From the NCBI GenBank assembly GCA_964501655.1, contig CAZCTN010000003.1, positions 62,001 through 126,000 on the forward strand: 64,000 bases of DNA. Reading direction: 5' to 3'. Made by a program: the position numbers and the translations under genes. The stretch comes from JAAYJK01 sp964501655 (GTDB lineage Bacteria > Bacillota > Syntrophomonadia > Syntrophomonadales > Syntrophomonadaceae). Shown in pieces: positions 1 to 7,396 of the stretch; position 1 is the first letter of the stretch, and each line of letters starts with the position of its first letter. Below the pieces are notes generated by a model. It saw nothing but the letters and a program-made list of their open reading frames with translations. It was not told where the DNA came from and ran no database searches.

Positions 1-528
1 CCCCAGCAGCCGTAGCAGAAACATAAAGTCCTGGTTTAACCGGGACACGGTTATAGTTGCCAGCGGTTCGCCAATAGGGGTTAGGGCCGCTCCCAGTCCA
101 ATTGAATAACAAGCCAGGATACAGATTACTATTTTTTGTTTTCGCTCCATGGGCAGCTGAAAGATAATTTCTACCAGGATAATGGAGGCCACGATGGCGG
201 TAATTATACTGGAGGCCAGCCCCAGTATCAGCACCACCAGAAATACCACCAATCCCAGGTGATGTTTGCTGCAGATTATTCCCATAAAGCGGGCAAACGG
301 CTCCCGGAGCAGGAAAAAAAGAGTCCCGGCAATAAGTACTGCTCCTGCAATCATTACCGGTTCCCGTAAAGCTTCATGCACCAATTCCAGGTTCATTTTG
401 CTGGAGGTAATGGCTGCTGCAATACCCATTGTAAACAGAAAAATCTCCAGATTTTCTTCCACCTTGTGAAAAAGAAAGGGCAACGATAGTACCATGATGA
501 GAATAATGACCAGCCCTATTATAACCAC
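1..528 (-). CDS. DUF1646-type membrane protein, partial
   Basis: This reading frame enters from the left edge and is missing its C-terminus; 176 codons are visible. It starts at GTG 528, eight bases after a good AGGAGG. The visible part is almost entirely hydrophobic: a membrane segment at about residues 2-18, a polar stretch KVEENLE, then several more helices, and a glycine/proline-rich stretch GLGAALTPIGEPLATI that resembles the discontinuous-helix motif of ion antiporter folds. From memory it matches the DUF1646 family of putative cation or anion permeases found in methanogens and syntrophic clostridia. Substrate unknown. It is transcribed away from the dehydratase cluster, and an inverted repeat lies just upstream. 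Family assignment is moderately sure; transport function is inferred. Confidence 0.65.
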   Translation of the reverse strand, partial: MVIIGLVIILIMVLSLPFLFHKVEENLEIFLFTMGIAAAITSSKMNLELVHEALREPVMIAGAVLIAGTLFFLLREPFARFMGIICSKHHLGLVVFLVVLILGLASSIITAIVASIILVEIIFQLPMERKQKIVICILACYSIGLGAALTPIGEPLATITVSRLNQDFMFLLRLLG

Positions 529-550
529 TGTATCTCCTCCTGATTATTCC

Positions 551-582
551 ATAATTAGACTAGTTAGGTTAAATCTAATTAT
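551..582 (-). promoter_or_regulatory. Inverted repeat overlapping a possible -10 of the DUF1646 gene
   Basis: ATAATTAGA (551-559) and TCTAATTAT (574-582) are perfect 9-bp inverted arms with a 14-bp spacer. On the minus strand the outer arm contains TATAAT (583-578), a candidate -10, with only a weak T-rich -35. The position between promoter and start codon suits a repressor operator. No binding protein can be named. Confidence 0.35.
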
Positions 583-838
583 AGACTTTACGCTAAAGCT
601 ATAAAAAAATCAAGAAGATCCTCGCAAAAACAGAGTGAGCTGAAAAAAGCCAAGGTTAAAGAATCCAGAGTCACCCCTAATCATTTAATTTGGTATTTAC
701 AAACAGTCAAGCTCTGAAAGGGCTGAAGCAATTTAGCATCACTCGGCATTAGTTGTCAGACCAAGCTCAGAGCATAATATCCTGCCTCCTCCGGTTTATC
801 GGCATTTCATTCCTTTCACGGACCTTAGCCGCAAACAA

Positions 839-854
839 TGGCATAGATGTTGCA
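839..854 (+). promoter_or_regulatory. Sigma-54 (-24/-12) promoter of the activase-transporter unit
   Basis: TGGCAT-N5-TTGCA matches the sigma-54 consensus TGGCAC-N5-TTGCW at all but one position, with the invariant GG and GC exactly 10 bases apart. Transcription would start near 865, leaving a leader of about 95 bases before the activase ATG at 959. A second such site at 3281 and an enhancer-binding protein gene at 7397 support it. Confidence 0.8.
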
Positions 855-958
855 TTATGACAAATTAGTTCAAAGAAACTGCAGTTTTAAAACGTGCTAT
901 GAAACAAGTCAATAGCTTATTAAATCGTTCTTTGACAATTACATAAGGAGGTGAAAAG

Positions 959-1744
959 ATGTTTACCATGGGTGTGGATATTGGTTCTGCCTCTTCGAAG
1001 GTAGTAATTTTGGAAAACGGGAACAGAATAGTTGGCAGGGTAGTGGTAACAGTTGGAACAGGAACATCAGGCCCCTCAAGAGCTCTCGATCAGGCTTATG
1101 CAATTTCAGGATTAAAAGCCAGCGACATAGAAAAAACTGTAGCTACAGGATATGGAAGAATGACCTTCAGGGGTTCAGATAATCAGGTTAGTGAGATTAG
1201 TTGTCATGCCAAAGGGGTTCTCCATTTTGTTCCCGAAACCAAAACAATTATTGATATTGGCGGTCAGGATGCTAAAGTAATTAAAATTGGCCCTCAAGGC
1301 ACTATGAGCAATTTTATTATGAATGATAAATGTGCAGCCGGTACCGGGCGTTTTCTTGAGGTTATGTCCAGAGTCCTGGAAGTCGATGTTGCCCATTTGG
1401 GCAATCTGGCAGAAGAGTCAGTCCAACCGGTTACCATAAGCAGTACTTGCACTGTTTTTGCTGAATCTGAGGTTATTTCCCAACTGGCTTCGAATGTGTC
1501 TCGTGCCGATGTAGCAGCTGGGGTACATAAATCAGTAGCTCGCCGTGTATCTGGTCTGGCCTCCCGTATAGGCCCGGAACCGCTAATAGTCATGACCGGA
1601 GGGGTGGCCAAGAATTATGGCGTGGTTAAGGAAATAAGCAATGAACTGCAAATACCTGTACAAGTCTGCCCTGATCCCCAGATAACCGGAGCCCTGGGAG
1701 CAGCACTCCTGGCGTACCAGAGCGCCATGGCAAATCGTAGTTAA
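959..1744 (+). CDS. 2-hydroxyacyl-CoA dehydratase activase (BadF/BcrA/HgdC ATPase family)
   Basis: This is the 261-aa activator ATPase of the 2-hydroxyacyl-CoA dehydratase / benzoyl-CoA reductase superfamily. Such proteins form a homodimer around one [4Fe-4S] cluster and use ATP hydrolysis to push a single electron into the dehydratase. Visible motifs are the phosphate loop GVDIGSASSK near the N-terminus, IDIGGQDAKV (98-107), two cluster cysteines in NDKCAAGTGRF (C125) and SSTCTVFAES (C164), and the adenosine motif MTGGVAKN. Length matches HgdC. The start ATG follows AAGGAGGTG. It leads the first sigma-54 unit, ahead of a transporter, while the enzyme subunits sit in a second unit. The family is certain; the substrate of its partner enzyme is not known. 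Confidence 0.93.
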   Translation: MFTMGVDIGSASSKVVILENGNRIVGRVVVTVGTGTSGPSRALDQAYAISGLKASDIEKTVATGYGRMTFRGSDNQVSEISCHAKGVLHFVPETKTIIDIGGQDAKVIKIGPQGTMSNFIMNDKCAAGTGRFLEVMSRVLEVDVAHLGNLAEESVQPVTISSTCTVFAESEVISQLASNVSRADVAAGVHKSVARRVSGLASRIGPEPLIVMTGGVAKNYGVVKEISNELQIPVQVCPDPQITGALGAALLAYQSAMANRS

Positions 1745-1835
1745 TCCAGGATATTCAAAGCCCAATAGAGGAAAGCAACTAATTAATTAACCGGATATGA
1801 GTTGGTTCTAGAGTTATTATTAGGAGGTAGTTTTT

Positions 1836-3005
1836 ATGACTAAAAGTAAACCCTCGACGGCTAAAAGTGCAGGTATGGCAACTGCATTTGGGATGGCGGC
1901 GGTATGGTTTGGAACCCATTGCGGGGGAGGATTTGCCACCGGTAATCAAGAAGTAAATTTTTATGTAAAATATGGCTGGTACGCTATACCCCTGGGGCTG
2001 GTAGCCATGCTTCTGCTGGGATATATTCACAGAAATGCCTTGATTTTTGCCAAGGATAACCACACTTACGACTATAAAAGCTATGCCAATGCCCTTTTCT
2101 ATCCCTATGAGAAAATATTTTCTCCTATTTTTGAACTGGGATACATTATGCTGATCCTATGCGGCGTTAGTGCGGCCATTGCAGGGGCATCAGCCCTCTT
2201 CAGCTCAATTGTTGGAATTCCATATGGTCTCTCCATAGTAATTATCGGCTCCATTTTACTTGTAATGACCATTTTCGGAGCCCAGTTGATAATTAATGCT
2301 TCCCGCTATATGACCTATTTTCTGATAGTAGCAGTCGGGTCGGTAACTATACTGGGAATAAGCGCTGGATGGGTAAACTTCAGCCAGATCATATCTACTC
2401 AAGAAACCTTTGGCATGAGTTTCAGTGCCGCCGCCTGGAAGGCATTAGTATACGTGGGATTTCAAGCCTTTACCGTTCTTCCGATCATTTCTTGCGCCCA
2501 GAATGTTAAAACAACCGAAGAATGCAATCAATTCTTCGGTATAGGCTTTACCATTAATGCTATAATGCTTCTACTGGTATGTACCATGCTGCTGGGTTTC
2601 ACCCCGGATGTACTGCAGGAAACTCTGCCGGTTCACTTTGTGGCCACCAACCTGGGTTATTCCTGGATGCAAATTCTCTACAGCGTCATTCTCTTCTTCG
2701 CATTAATATCTACCGGGGTTACCTTTGTCTTCTCTTCAGTGGCCAGATTTGAAAAGTTATGGTCTTCCGGTACAGGTATCTTCGAAAGCTTGAGAGCACG
2801 CCGAATTGCTATTTCAGTTATTACCATGGCTATCTGTACATCAATATCTATATTCGGGCTGACTAATATTGTAGTTAAAGGTTATGGCTCAGTGGGTTAC
2901 CTGGGTATAGCTATAGTCATCATCCCGGGAATTTTTGTTGCCGGACATAAGAACAAAAAGGCCGCCCAACAGCGCGAAATCGATGAACCGTTGAAGGTTA
3001 GCTAA
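1836..3005 (+). CDS. YkvI-family membrane transporter
   Basis: A 389-aa polytopic membrane protein with about ten to eleven hydrophobic segments and a basic, charged C-terminal tail. The N-terminal glycine-rich segment WFGTHCGGGFATGNQE resembles the unwound first helix of APC/LeuT-fold carriers, and overall it resembles the YkvI group (COG3949), whose substrates are largely unknown. The start ATG lies behind TTAGGAGGT. It follows the activase by 92 bp in the same sigma-54 unit and is closed off by the terminator at 3088. Placement between activase and dehydratase subunits suggests it imports the acid, or an amino acid precursor, that the dehydratase pathway consumes. That role is inferred from context. 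Confidence 0.75.
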   Translation: MTKSKPSTAKSAGMATAFGMAAVWFGTHCGGGFATGNQEVNFYVKYGWYAIPLGLVAMLLLGYIHRNALIFAKDNHTYDYKSYANALFYPYEKIFSPIFELGYIMLILCGVSAAIAGASALFSSIVGIPYGLSIVIIGSILLVMTIFGAQLIINASRYMTYFLIVAVGSVTILGISAGWVNFSQIISTQETFGMSFSAAAWKALVYVGFQAFTVLPIISCAQNVKTTEECNQFFGIGFTINAIMLLLVCTMLLGFTPDVLQETLPVHFVATNLGYSWMQILYSVILFFALISTGVTFVFSSVARFEKLWSSGTGIFESLRARRIAISVITMAICTSISIFGLTNIVVKGYGSVGYLGIAIVIIPGIFVAGHKNKKAAQQREIDEPLKVS

Positions 3006-3087
3006 TTGTGAGATAGGTTAGATGATGTTTCTACTATAATTAGGAATAGCCAATTCTACCTAGAGGATAAATATGTGAAGCAAATCA

Positions 3088-3132
3088 ATCATGAAGTGAA
3101 GCGCGACTGCTTCACTTCATGATTTTTCTTTT
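3088..3132 (+). terminator. Strong intrinsic terminator after the transporter gene
   Basis: A perfect 15-bp stem (3088-3102 with 3109-3123), a six-base loop GCGACT, then a T-rich run ending TTTTCTTTT. It separates the activase-transporter transcript from the dehydratase-CoA-transferase transcript, which has its own sigma-54 promoter 150 bp downstream. Confidence 0.88.
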
Positions 3133-3186
3133 AACGCTTTCCATGAATGAAGTTCTTCCCTTTCCTAAACTATAACTGTAACCGGA

Positions 3187-3220
3187 GGGAAATGATTATC
3201 CGAAGATACGGTCATTTCCC
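3187..3220 (+). promoter_or_regulatory. Candidate enhancer (activator) site upstream of the second sigma-54 promoter
   Basis: GGGAAATGA (3187-3195) and TCATTTCCC (3212-3220) form a perfect 9-bp inverted repeat with a 16-bp spacer, centred about 80 bp upstream of the -24 element at 3282. That is a usual distance for an enhancer-binding protein site. A related half-site, CGG-CATTTC, occurs at 800-808 upstream of the first sigma-54 promoter. Confidence 0.45.
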
Positions 3221-3280
3221 GGCTGTATTGCATATGGAATCTGCCTGCTGTGCTGGGTTTATCACACTACCACAGGCCTT

Positions 3281-3296
3281 TGGCACAAATATTGCA
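3281..3296 (+). promoter_or_regulatory. Sigma-54 (-24/-12) promoter of the dehydratase-CoA-transferase unit
   Basis: TGGCAC-N5-TTGCA is an exact match to the sigma-54 consensus with correct GG-N10-GC spacing. The predicted transcript begins near 3307, which rules out the in-frame ATG at 3147 as start of the downstream gene and supports GTG 3348. Confidence 0.87.
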
Positions 3297-3347
3297 CTGA
3301 TTTCCAGACAAGATGATTCTTTAATAAGCATAAGAGAGGTGTATAAA

Positions 3348-4568
3348 GTGAGCCAGAAACTAACGTCAAAAGAATTGTTAAATCAATTGACCCAAAAACA
3401 CTATGCTGATGCCAAGGCAGCTAAAGAGCGCGGCGATCTCGTAGCCTGGTCAACCTCAATTGCTCCCCAGGAATTCTGTGAAGCCATGGGTATAGAAGTA
3501 CTCTACCCAGAAAATCATGCTGCCGCCATTGGTGCCAAAGGCGGAGCAATACCATTACTGCAACAGGCAGAAGGAAGCGGCTATTCATTGGATATATGTT
3601 CCTATGCCCGAATCAATCTTGGTTATCTTGAAACCCTGGACTGTTGCTTTGAAAATATTCCTCTGCCGGATCTGATCATATGCTGCAACAATATATGCAA
3701 CACTCTGCTTAAGTGGTATGAAAACATTGCCCGAGAGCTAAATGTGCCCATGATAATGATTGACGTCCCTTATAACTATGAATATGAGGTTAGCCAGGAA
3801 AGGGTGGATTACATCAAGGGCCAGTTCGAAGAAGCAATCAGACAATTGGAAGAAATATGTGCTCGTCCTTTTGATTATCGGCGTTTTGAAGAAGTAATGA
3901 AGATCTCATCCGAGGCCGCCAAAACATGGAAATCTGCCATGGATAAGGCGGCTCTCGTCCCCTCCCCCCTTAATGGCTTTAATATCTTTAACTATATGGC
4001 CTTAATAGTCTGCATGCGTGGAAAGCCAGAATCCATTGAGTTGTTCAAGTTGGTGGCTGAAGAACTTGACGAGCTCTATCACAACGGTCAAAGCCAGTTC
4101 CCAGCCCGGGAGGAGTATCGGATCATGTGGGAGGGAATTGCCTGCTGGCCCTATCTGTCACACACTTTTAAAACTCTTAAGGACTATGGCGTCAACCTGG
4201 TAGGTTCAACCTATCCAGGAGCGTGGACCCTTCTTTATGAAGCCAATGATTTGGATGGTATGGCCAGAGCTTATTCAGGAGTAATGAACAATTCCAATCT
4301 TAAAAAACAGGTGGATCTTCGCACCACTATTATCGAGGAGTGCAAATGCGATGGGGCCGTTTATCATCTTAATCGCAGCTGCAAGTTAATGGATTTCATG
4401 CAGTATGAGCTGCAAAGGCAGGTTCTCAATATAACAGGAGCTCCCTTTGTGGTTTTTGACGGAGATCAGACAGATCCCCGCAACTTTGCCAAAGCCCAGT
4501 ATGATACCAGAATCCAGGCCTTGGTAGAAATGATGGCGGAACGCAAGAAGTTGCAGGAAGGCAAATAA
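3348..4568 (+). CDS. 2-hydroxyacyl-CoA dehydratase family subunit, first of two
   Basis: A 406-aa protein of the HgdA/HgdB (BcrB/BcrC) family, whose subunits each bind a [4Fe-4S] cluster and together remove water from a 2-hydroxyacyl-CoA through a ketyl radical. Candidate cluster cysteines occur in DICSYARINLG, ICCNNICNT and HLNRSCKLMDFMQ, and the C-terminal VVFDGDQTDPRNF stretch is typical of the family. The frame is open from 3147, but GTG 3348 follows GAGAGGTG and lies just downstream of the sigma-54 promoter, so the extra 67 residues are not translated. It is followed after 13 bases by the second subunit. It could instead be a reductase-like relative; the neighbouring CoA-transferase favours a dehydratase. 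Confidence 0.88.
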   Translation: MSQKLTSKELLNQLTQKHYADAKAAKERGDLVAWSTSIAPQEFCEAMGIEVLYPENHAAAIGAKGGAIPLLQQAEGSGYSLDICSYARINLGYLETLDCCFENIPLPDLIICCNNICNTLLKWYENIARELNVPMIMIDVPYNYEYEVSQERVDYIKGQFEEAIRQLEEICARPFDYRRFEEVMKISSEAAKTWKSAMDKAALVPSPLNGFNIFNYMALIVCMRGKPESIELFKLVAEELDELYHNGQSQFPAREEYRIMWEGIACWPYLSHTFKTLKDYGVNLVGSTYPGAWTLLYEANDLDGMARAYSGVMNNSNLKKQVDLRTTIIEECKCDGAVYHLNRSCKLMDFMQYELQRQVLNITGAPFVVFDGDQTDPRNFAKAQYDTRIQALVEMMAERKKLQEGK

Positions 4569-4581
4569 GGAGGTGAATAAA

Positions 4582-5733
4582 TTGGACAGACTATATACTT
4601 TATTGGAAGAAATCATTGACATTGCCGGCCACCCTGCTCAGGTGGTAAGACAATATAAAGAAGAGAGCGGGCAGAAGGCTATTGGCTGTTTGCCCGTATA
4701 TTGTCCGGAGGAAATAGTACATGCTTCAGGCTGCCTGCCGGTAGGCATGTGGGGAGGACAGACTACCTTGTCCCAGTCGAACCGATATTTTCCGGCTTTC
4801 GCCTGTTCGGTTATGCAATCAGTAATGGAATTCGCTTTAAACGGTGTCTACAATGATTTGGAAGCTGCCATTATCCCTGCTCCCTGCGACACCTTGAAGT
4901 CCCTGGGACAGGATTGGATAACCGCTGTCCCTGCTGTAAAGCCCATTCATATTGTTCATCCGCAAATGAGCAGAATTCCTGCCGGGGTCCGTTACATGGA
5001 AACTGAACTAGAGCATGTAAAAAATGAAATGGAAAAAATAACCGGGGTAAAAATAAGCGACGAGGCTATTAACCGGAGTATAGATATCTACAATGATTAT
5101 CGCCGTACTATGCGTAATTTTACCGACCTGGCTGCTAAGTATCCCCATATTATCAGGCCCAGGTTAAGGCATATAATAATCAAGGCTGCCTATTTTGCAG
5201 AAAAGGAAAGGTATGCCAGTATAATCAAGGAAGTCCTGGCTGAACTCAACCAGCAAGCGCCGCAAGAATGGCCGGGAAAAAAGATAATTCTATCTGGTAT
5301 TATGGCCGAACCTGAGAGCCTGTTGGACTTGTTTGAAGAATATGGATTAGCAGTAGTAGGAGATGATTTGGCCCAGGAAAGCAGGCAATTCCGTACGGAT
5401 GCTCCCGAAGGTGAAAACCCCCTGGCTCGATTAGCTGAACAATGGGCCCTAAGGGATTGCTGTTCTCTGGTATATGATCCTGAGAAGAAACGCGGACAGA
5501 TGCTGATAAATATGGTCAAAGACAGGGAGGCAGATGCCATTGTCATATGTATGATGAAATTCTGTGACCCGGAAGAATTTGACTACCCCATTATAAAAAA
5601 AGAAGTTGAAGCCGCCGGGATACCGCTCCTATACCTAGAGATAGACCAGCAGATGCAATCACTTGAACAGGCTCGTACCAGAATCCAGGGTTTCTCGGAA
5701 ATTCTGATGTCATTGCCAAATAGGACTAAATAA
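4582..5733 (+). CDS. 2-hydroxyacyl-CoA dehydratase family subunit, second of two
   Basis: A 383-aa partner subunit of the same fold. Candidate iron-sulfur ligands are in VYCPEEIVHASGCLPVG, FACSVMQ with PAPCDTLKS, and MKFCDPEEFDYPI, followed by the family's LLYLEIDQQ near the C-terminus. TTG 4582 is preferred because it sits eight bases after AAGGAGG; the in-frame GTG at 4573 overlaps that ribosome site. It forms a heterodimer with the preceding subunit by family precedent and needs the activase at 959 for reductive start-up. No dehydrogenase that would make a 2-hydroxy acid lies nearby, so the substrate cannot be read from context. Confidence 0.88.
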   Translation: MDRLYTLLEEIIDIAGHPAQVVRQYKEESGQKAIGCLPVYCPEEIVHASGCLPVGMWGGQTTLSQSNRYFPAFACSVMQSVMEFALNGVYNDLEAAIIPAPCDTLKSLGQDWITAVPAVKPIHIVHPQMSRIPAGVRYMETELEHVKNEMEKITGVKISDEAINRSIDIYNDYRRTMRNFTDLAAKYPHIIRPRLRHIIIKAAYFAEKERYASIIKEVLAELNQQAPQEWPGKKIILSGIMAEPESLLDLFEEYGLAVVGDDLAQESRQFRTDAPEGENPLARLAEQWALRDCCSLVYDPEKKRGQMLINMVKDREADAIVICMMKFCDPEEFDYPIIKKEVEAAGIPLLYLEIDQQMQSLEQARTRIQGFSEILMSLPNRTK

Positions 5734-5763
5734 CTTTATTAATTTAAATATGGAGGGAAAATA

Positions 5764-7113
5764 ATGGGCAATATCTATATGAAAGAATACCAAAATAAGC
5801 TAGTTAGTGCTGATGAAGCAGTTAAAGTCGTTAAATCAGGAGATTGGGTGGATTATGGTGATTTCGTAGCTAGTAGTGTAGAGTGCGACAAAGCTCTAGC
5901 CAAACGCAAAGACGAGCTCAAGGCAGTAAAAATCCGTGCTTGCACTAGTACCATAATTCCTGAAACGATTATGTGTGATCCGGAAGGGGATCATTTTTAT
6001 TATCATGATTGGTCTTACAGTACCATCACTCGCAGCTTGGCTGATAAAGGCAGAGCATTTTTCCTGCCGGAGTGGTATCATGAGATACCCGGCATGTATA
6101 AAAAGCGTCTCCAGACTGATGTAGCTTTTTTTACTGTTACTCCCATGGACAAATATGGAAACTTCAATCTAAGTACTTCCTGCAGCAAACTGCTGGCTGA
6201 AAAAGAAACGGCCCGTAAAATTGTAGTAGAAGTTAACAGCTCATTGCCTTATTGCCATAGTGCAGCCAATAATAATATTCATATATCGGAAGCTGACTTT
6301 ATAGTTGAAGGCAATAACTCTCCGATAATGGAACTTAAGAAACCTCCTGTTACAGATATAGACCGAAAAATTGCCTCCCTGATCATGGAAGAAATGGAGG
6401 ATGGGGCCTGCCTGCAGCTGGGAATCGGGGGAATGCCTAATACGGTGGGGGAAATGATTGCCCAGTCGGATCTAAGGGACTTGGGGGTTCACACTGAAAT
6501 GCTGGTCGATTCCTATGTAGACATGTATGAAGCCGGCCGTATCACCAACCGGGCTAAAAATGTATTCAAGGATAAGTTTATCTACACCTTCGCTATGGGA
6601 ACCAGAAGGCTTTATGACTTCCTGGACGATAATTCCCAGTGTTTGATTATGCCGGTTGATTACACCAACGATCCCTTCATAATCGCCCAAAACGATAAGG
6701 TTGTATCTCTGTGCAGCTGCTTGGAAGTAGACATTCTTGGCCAAGTTTCCTCTGAGTCGATAGGATTCCGTCATATCTCCGGTACTGGAGGTCAATTGGA
6801 CTTCCATTTTGCTTCCTTCCGCTCCAAGGGAGGAAAAGGGTTCCTGTGTATGCCATCCACATCTAGGAGGAAGGATGGAACGGTGGAATCCAAAATTGTG
6901 CCTTGCTTTAAACCAGGAACAGTAGTAACCGTACCCAGCGCCGTAACTAATTACGTAGTAACAGAATATGGCATAGTAAATCTAAAGGGTAAATCTACCT
7001 GGGAAAGAGCGGAAGCGTTGATTAGTATTGCCCATCCGGATTTTCGAGACGAGTTGATCAGGGTGGCTCAAGAAAATCGAATCTGGCTGCCCAGGAATAA
7101 AAGCCGTATTTAG
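5764..7113 (+). CDS. Acyl-CoA:carboxylate CoA-transferase (4-hydroxybutyrate/butyrate:acetate type)
   Basis: A 449-aa family I CoA-transferase of the AbfT/Cat2 and acetyl-CoA hydrolase group. It moves CoA between carboxylic acids through a glutamyl-CoA thioester. The likely catalytic glutamate is E245 in DLGVHTEMLVDS. Other signatures are LQLGIGGMPNTVG (218-228) and SGTGGQLDFHFASF near residue 340. The start ATG follows GGAGGGAAAATA, 30 bp after the dehydratase subunit, so it is the third gene of the sigma-54 unit. The usual role in such operons is to activate the hydroxy acid with CoA taken from acetyl-CoA or from the end-product CoA ester, avoiding ATP cost. The exact acids are unknown. Confidence 0.88.
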   Translation: MGNIYMKEYQNKLVSADEAVKVVKSGDWVDYGDFVASSVECDKALAKRKDELKAVKIRACTSTIIPETIMCDPEGDHFYYHDWSYSTITRSLADKGRAFFLPEWYHEIPGMYKKRLQTDVAFFTVTPMDKYGNFNLSTSCSKLLAEKETARKIVVEVNSSLPYCHSAANNNIHISEADFIVEGNNSPIMELKKPPVTDIDRKIASLIMEEMEDGACLQLGIGGMPNTVGEMIAQSDLRDLGVHTEMLVDSYVDMYEAGRITNRAKNVFKDKFIYTFAMGTRRLYDFLDDNSQCLIMPVDYTNDPFIIAQNDKVVSLCSCLEVDILGQVSSESIGFRHISGTGGQLDFHFASFRSKGGKGFLCMPSTSRRKDGTVESKIVPCFKPGTVVTVPSAVTNYVVTEYGIVNLKGKSTWERAEALISIAHPDFRDELIRVAQENRIWLPRNKSRI

Positions 7114-7292
7114 ACAGCCAGGCCTCCAGGGAAGTCAAGTAGAGTAATCGCACTCTCCCTTTTCTCCCTTTCATAATCTCTCCCATTTGTAGTGGTTTTC
7201 CCCCACCCTCCTAGCCATTACATTTGGGAGAGAATACTTCTTTTAGTACGAGTAATTTTCATCTTAATACATACTTATTGAACAGTTGTTCT

Positions 7293-7328
7293 TATTGCTT
7301 GAATTGTTTGTATTGTTTGAATTGTTTG
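7293..7328 (+). repeat. Four tandem 9-bp repeats overlapping the regulator's promoter
   Basis: TATTGCTTG, AATTGTTTG, TATTGTTTG and AATTGTTTG run head to tail without gaps. The last unit overlaps the -35 element (7317-7322) of the downstream promoter. They may be factor-binding sites or a slippage-prone tract; nothing in the window decides this. Confidence 0.75.
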
Positions 7329-7345
7329 ACTATTAATAGTATAAT
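7317..7345 (+). promoter_or_regulatory. SigA-type promoter of the sigma-54 activator gene
   Basis: TTGAAT, a 17-bp spacer and a consensus TATAAT (7340-7345) lie about 50 bp upstream of the regulator ATG. The regulator would thus be made by the housekeeping polymerase and be available to act at the two sigma-54 promoters. Confidence 0.75.
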
Positions 7346-7396
7346 GCATGTAACATCCATCTAACACAGTTTGCACAAGCGCAAAGGAGCAGTAAT

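Noticed and set aside
711..773. GCTCTGA/TCAGAGC repeat as the enhancer site of the first sigma-54 promoter
   Set aside because: Arms are only 7 bp and 49 bp apart; not distinguishable from chance.
3147..3347. N-terminal extension of the first dehydratase subunit from ATG 3147
   Set aside because: It contains the activator palindrome and the sigma-54 promoter; GTG 3348 has a proper ribosome site and gives the family N-terminus.
7177..7233. TCTCTCCCA/TGGGAGAGA inverted repeat after the CoA-transferase as a terminator
   Set aside because: The 39-bp spacer is too long for an efficient hairpin and only a weak T-run follows; noted but not called.
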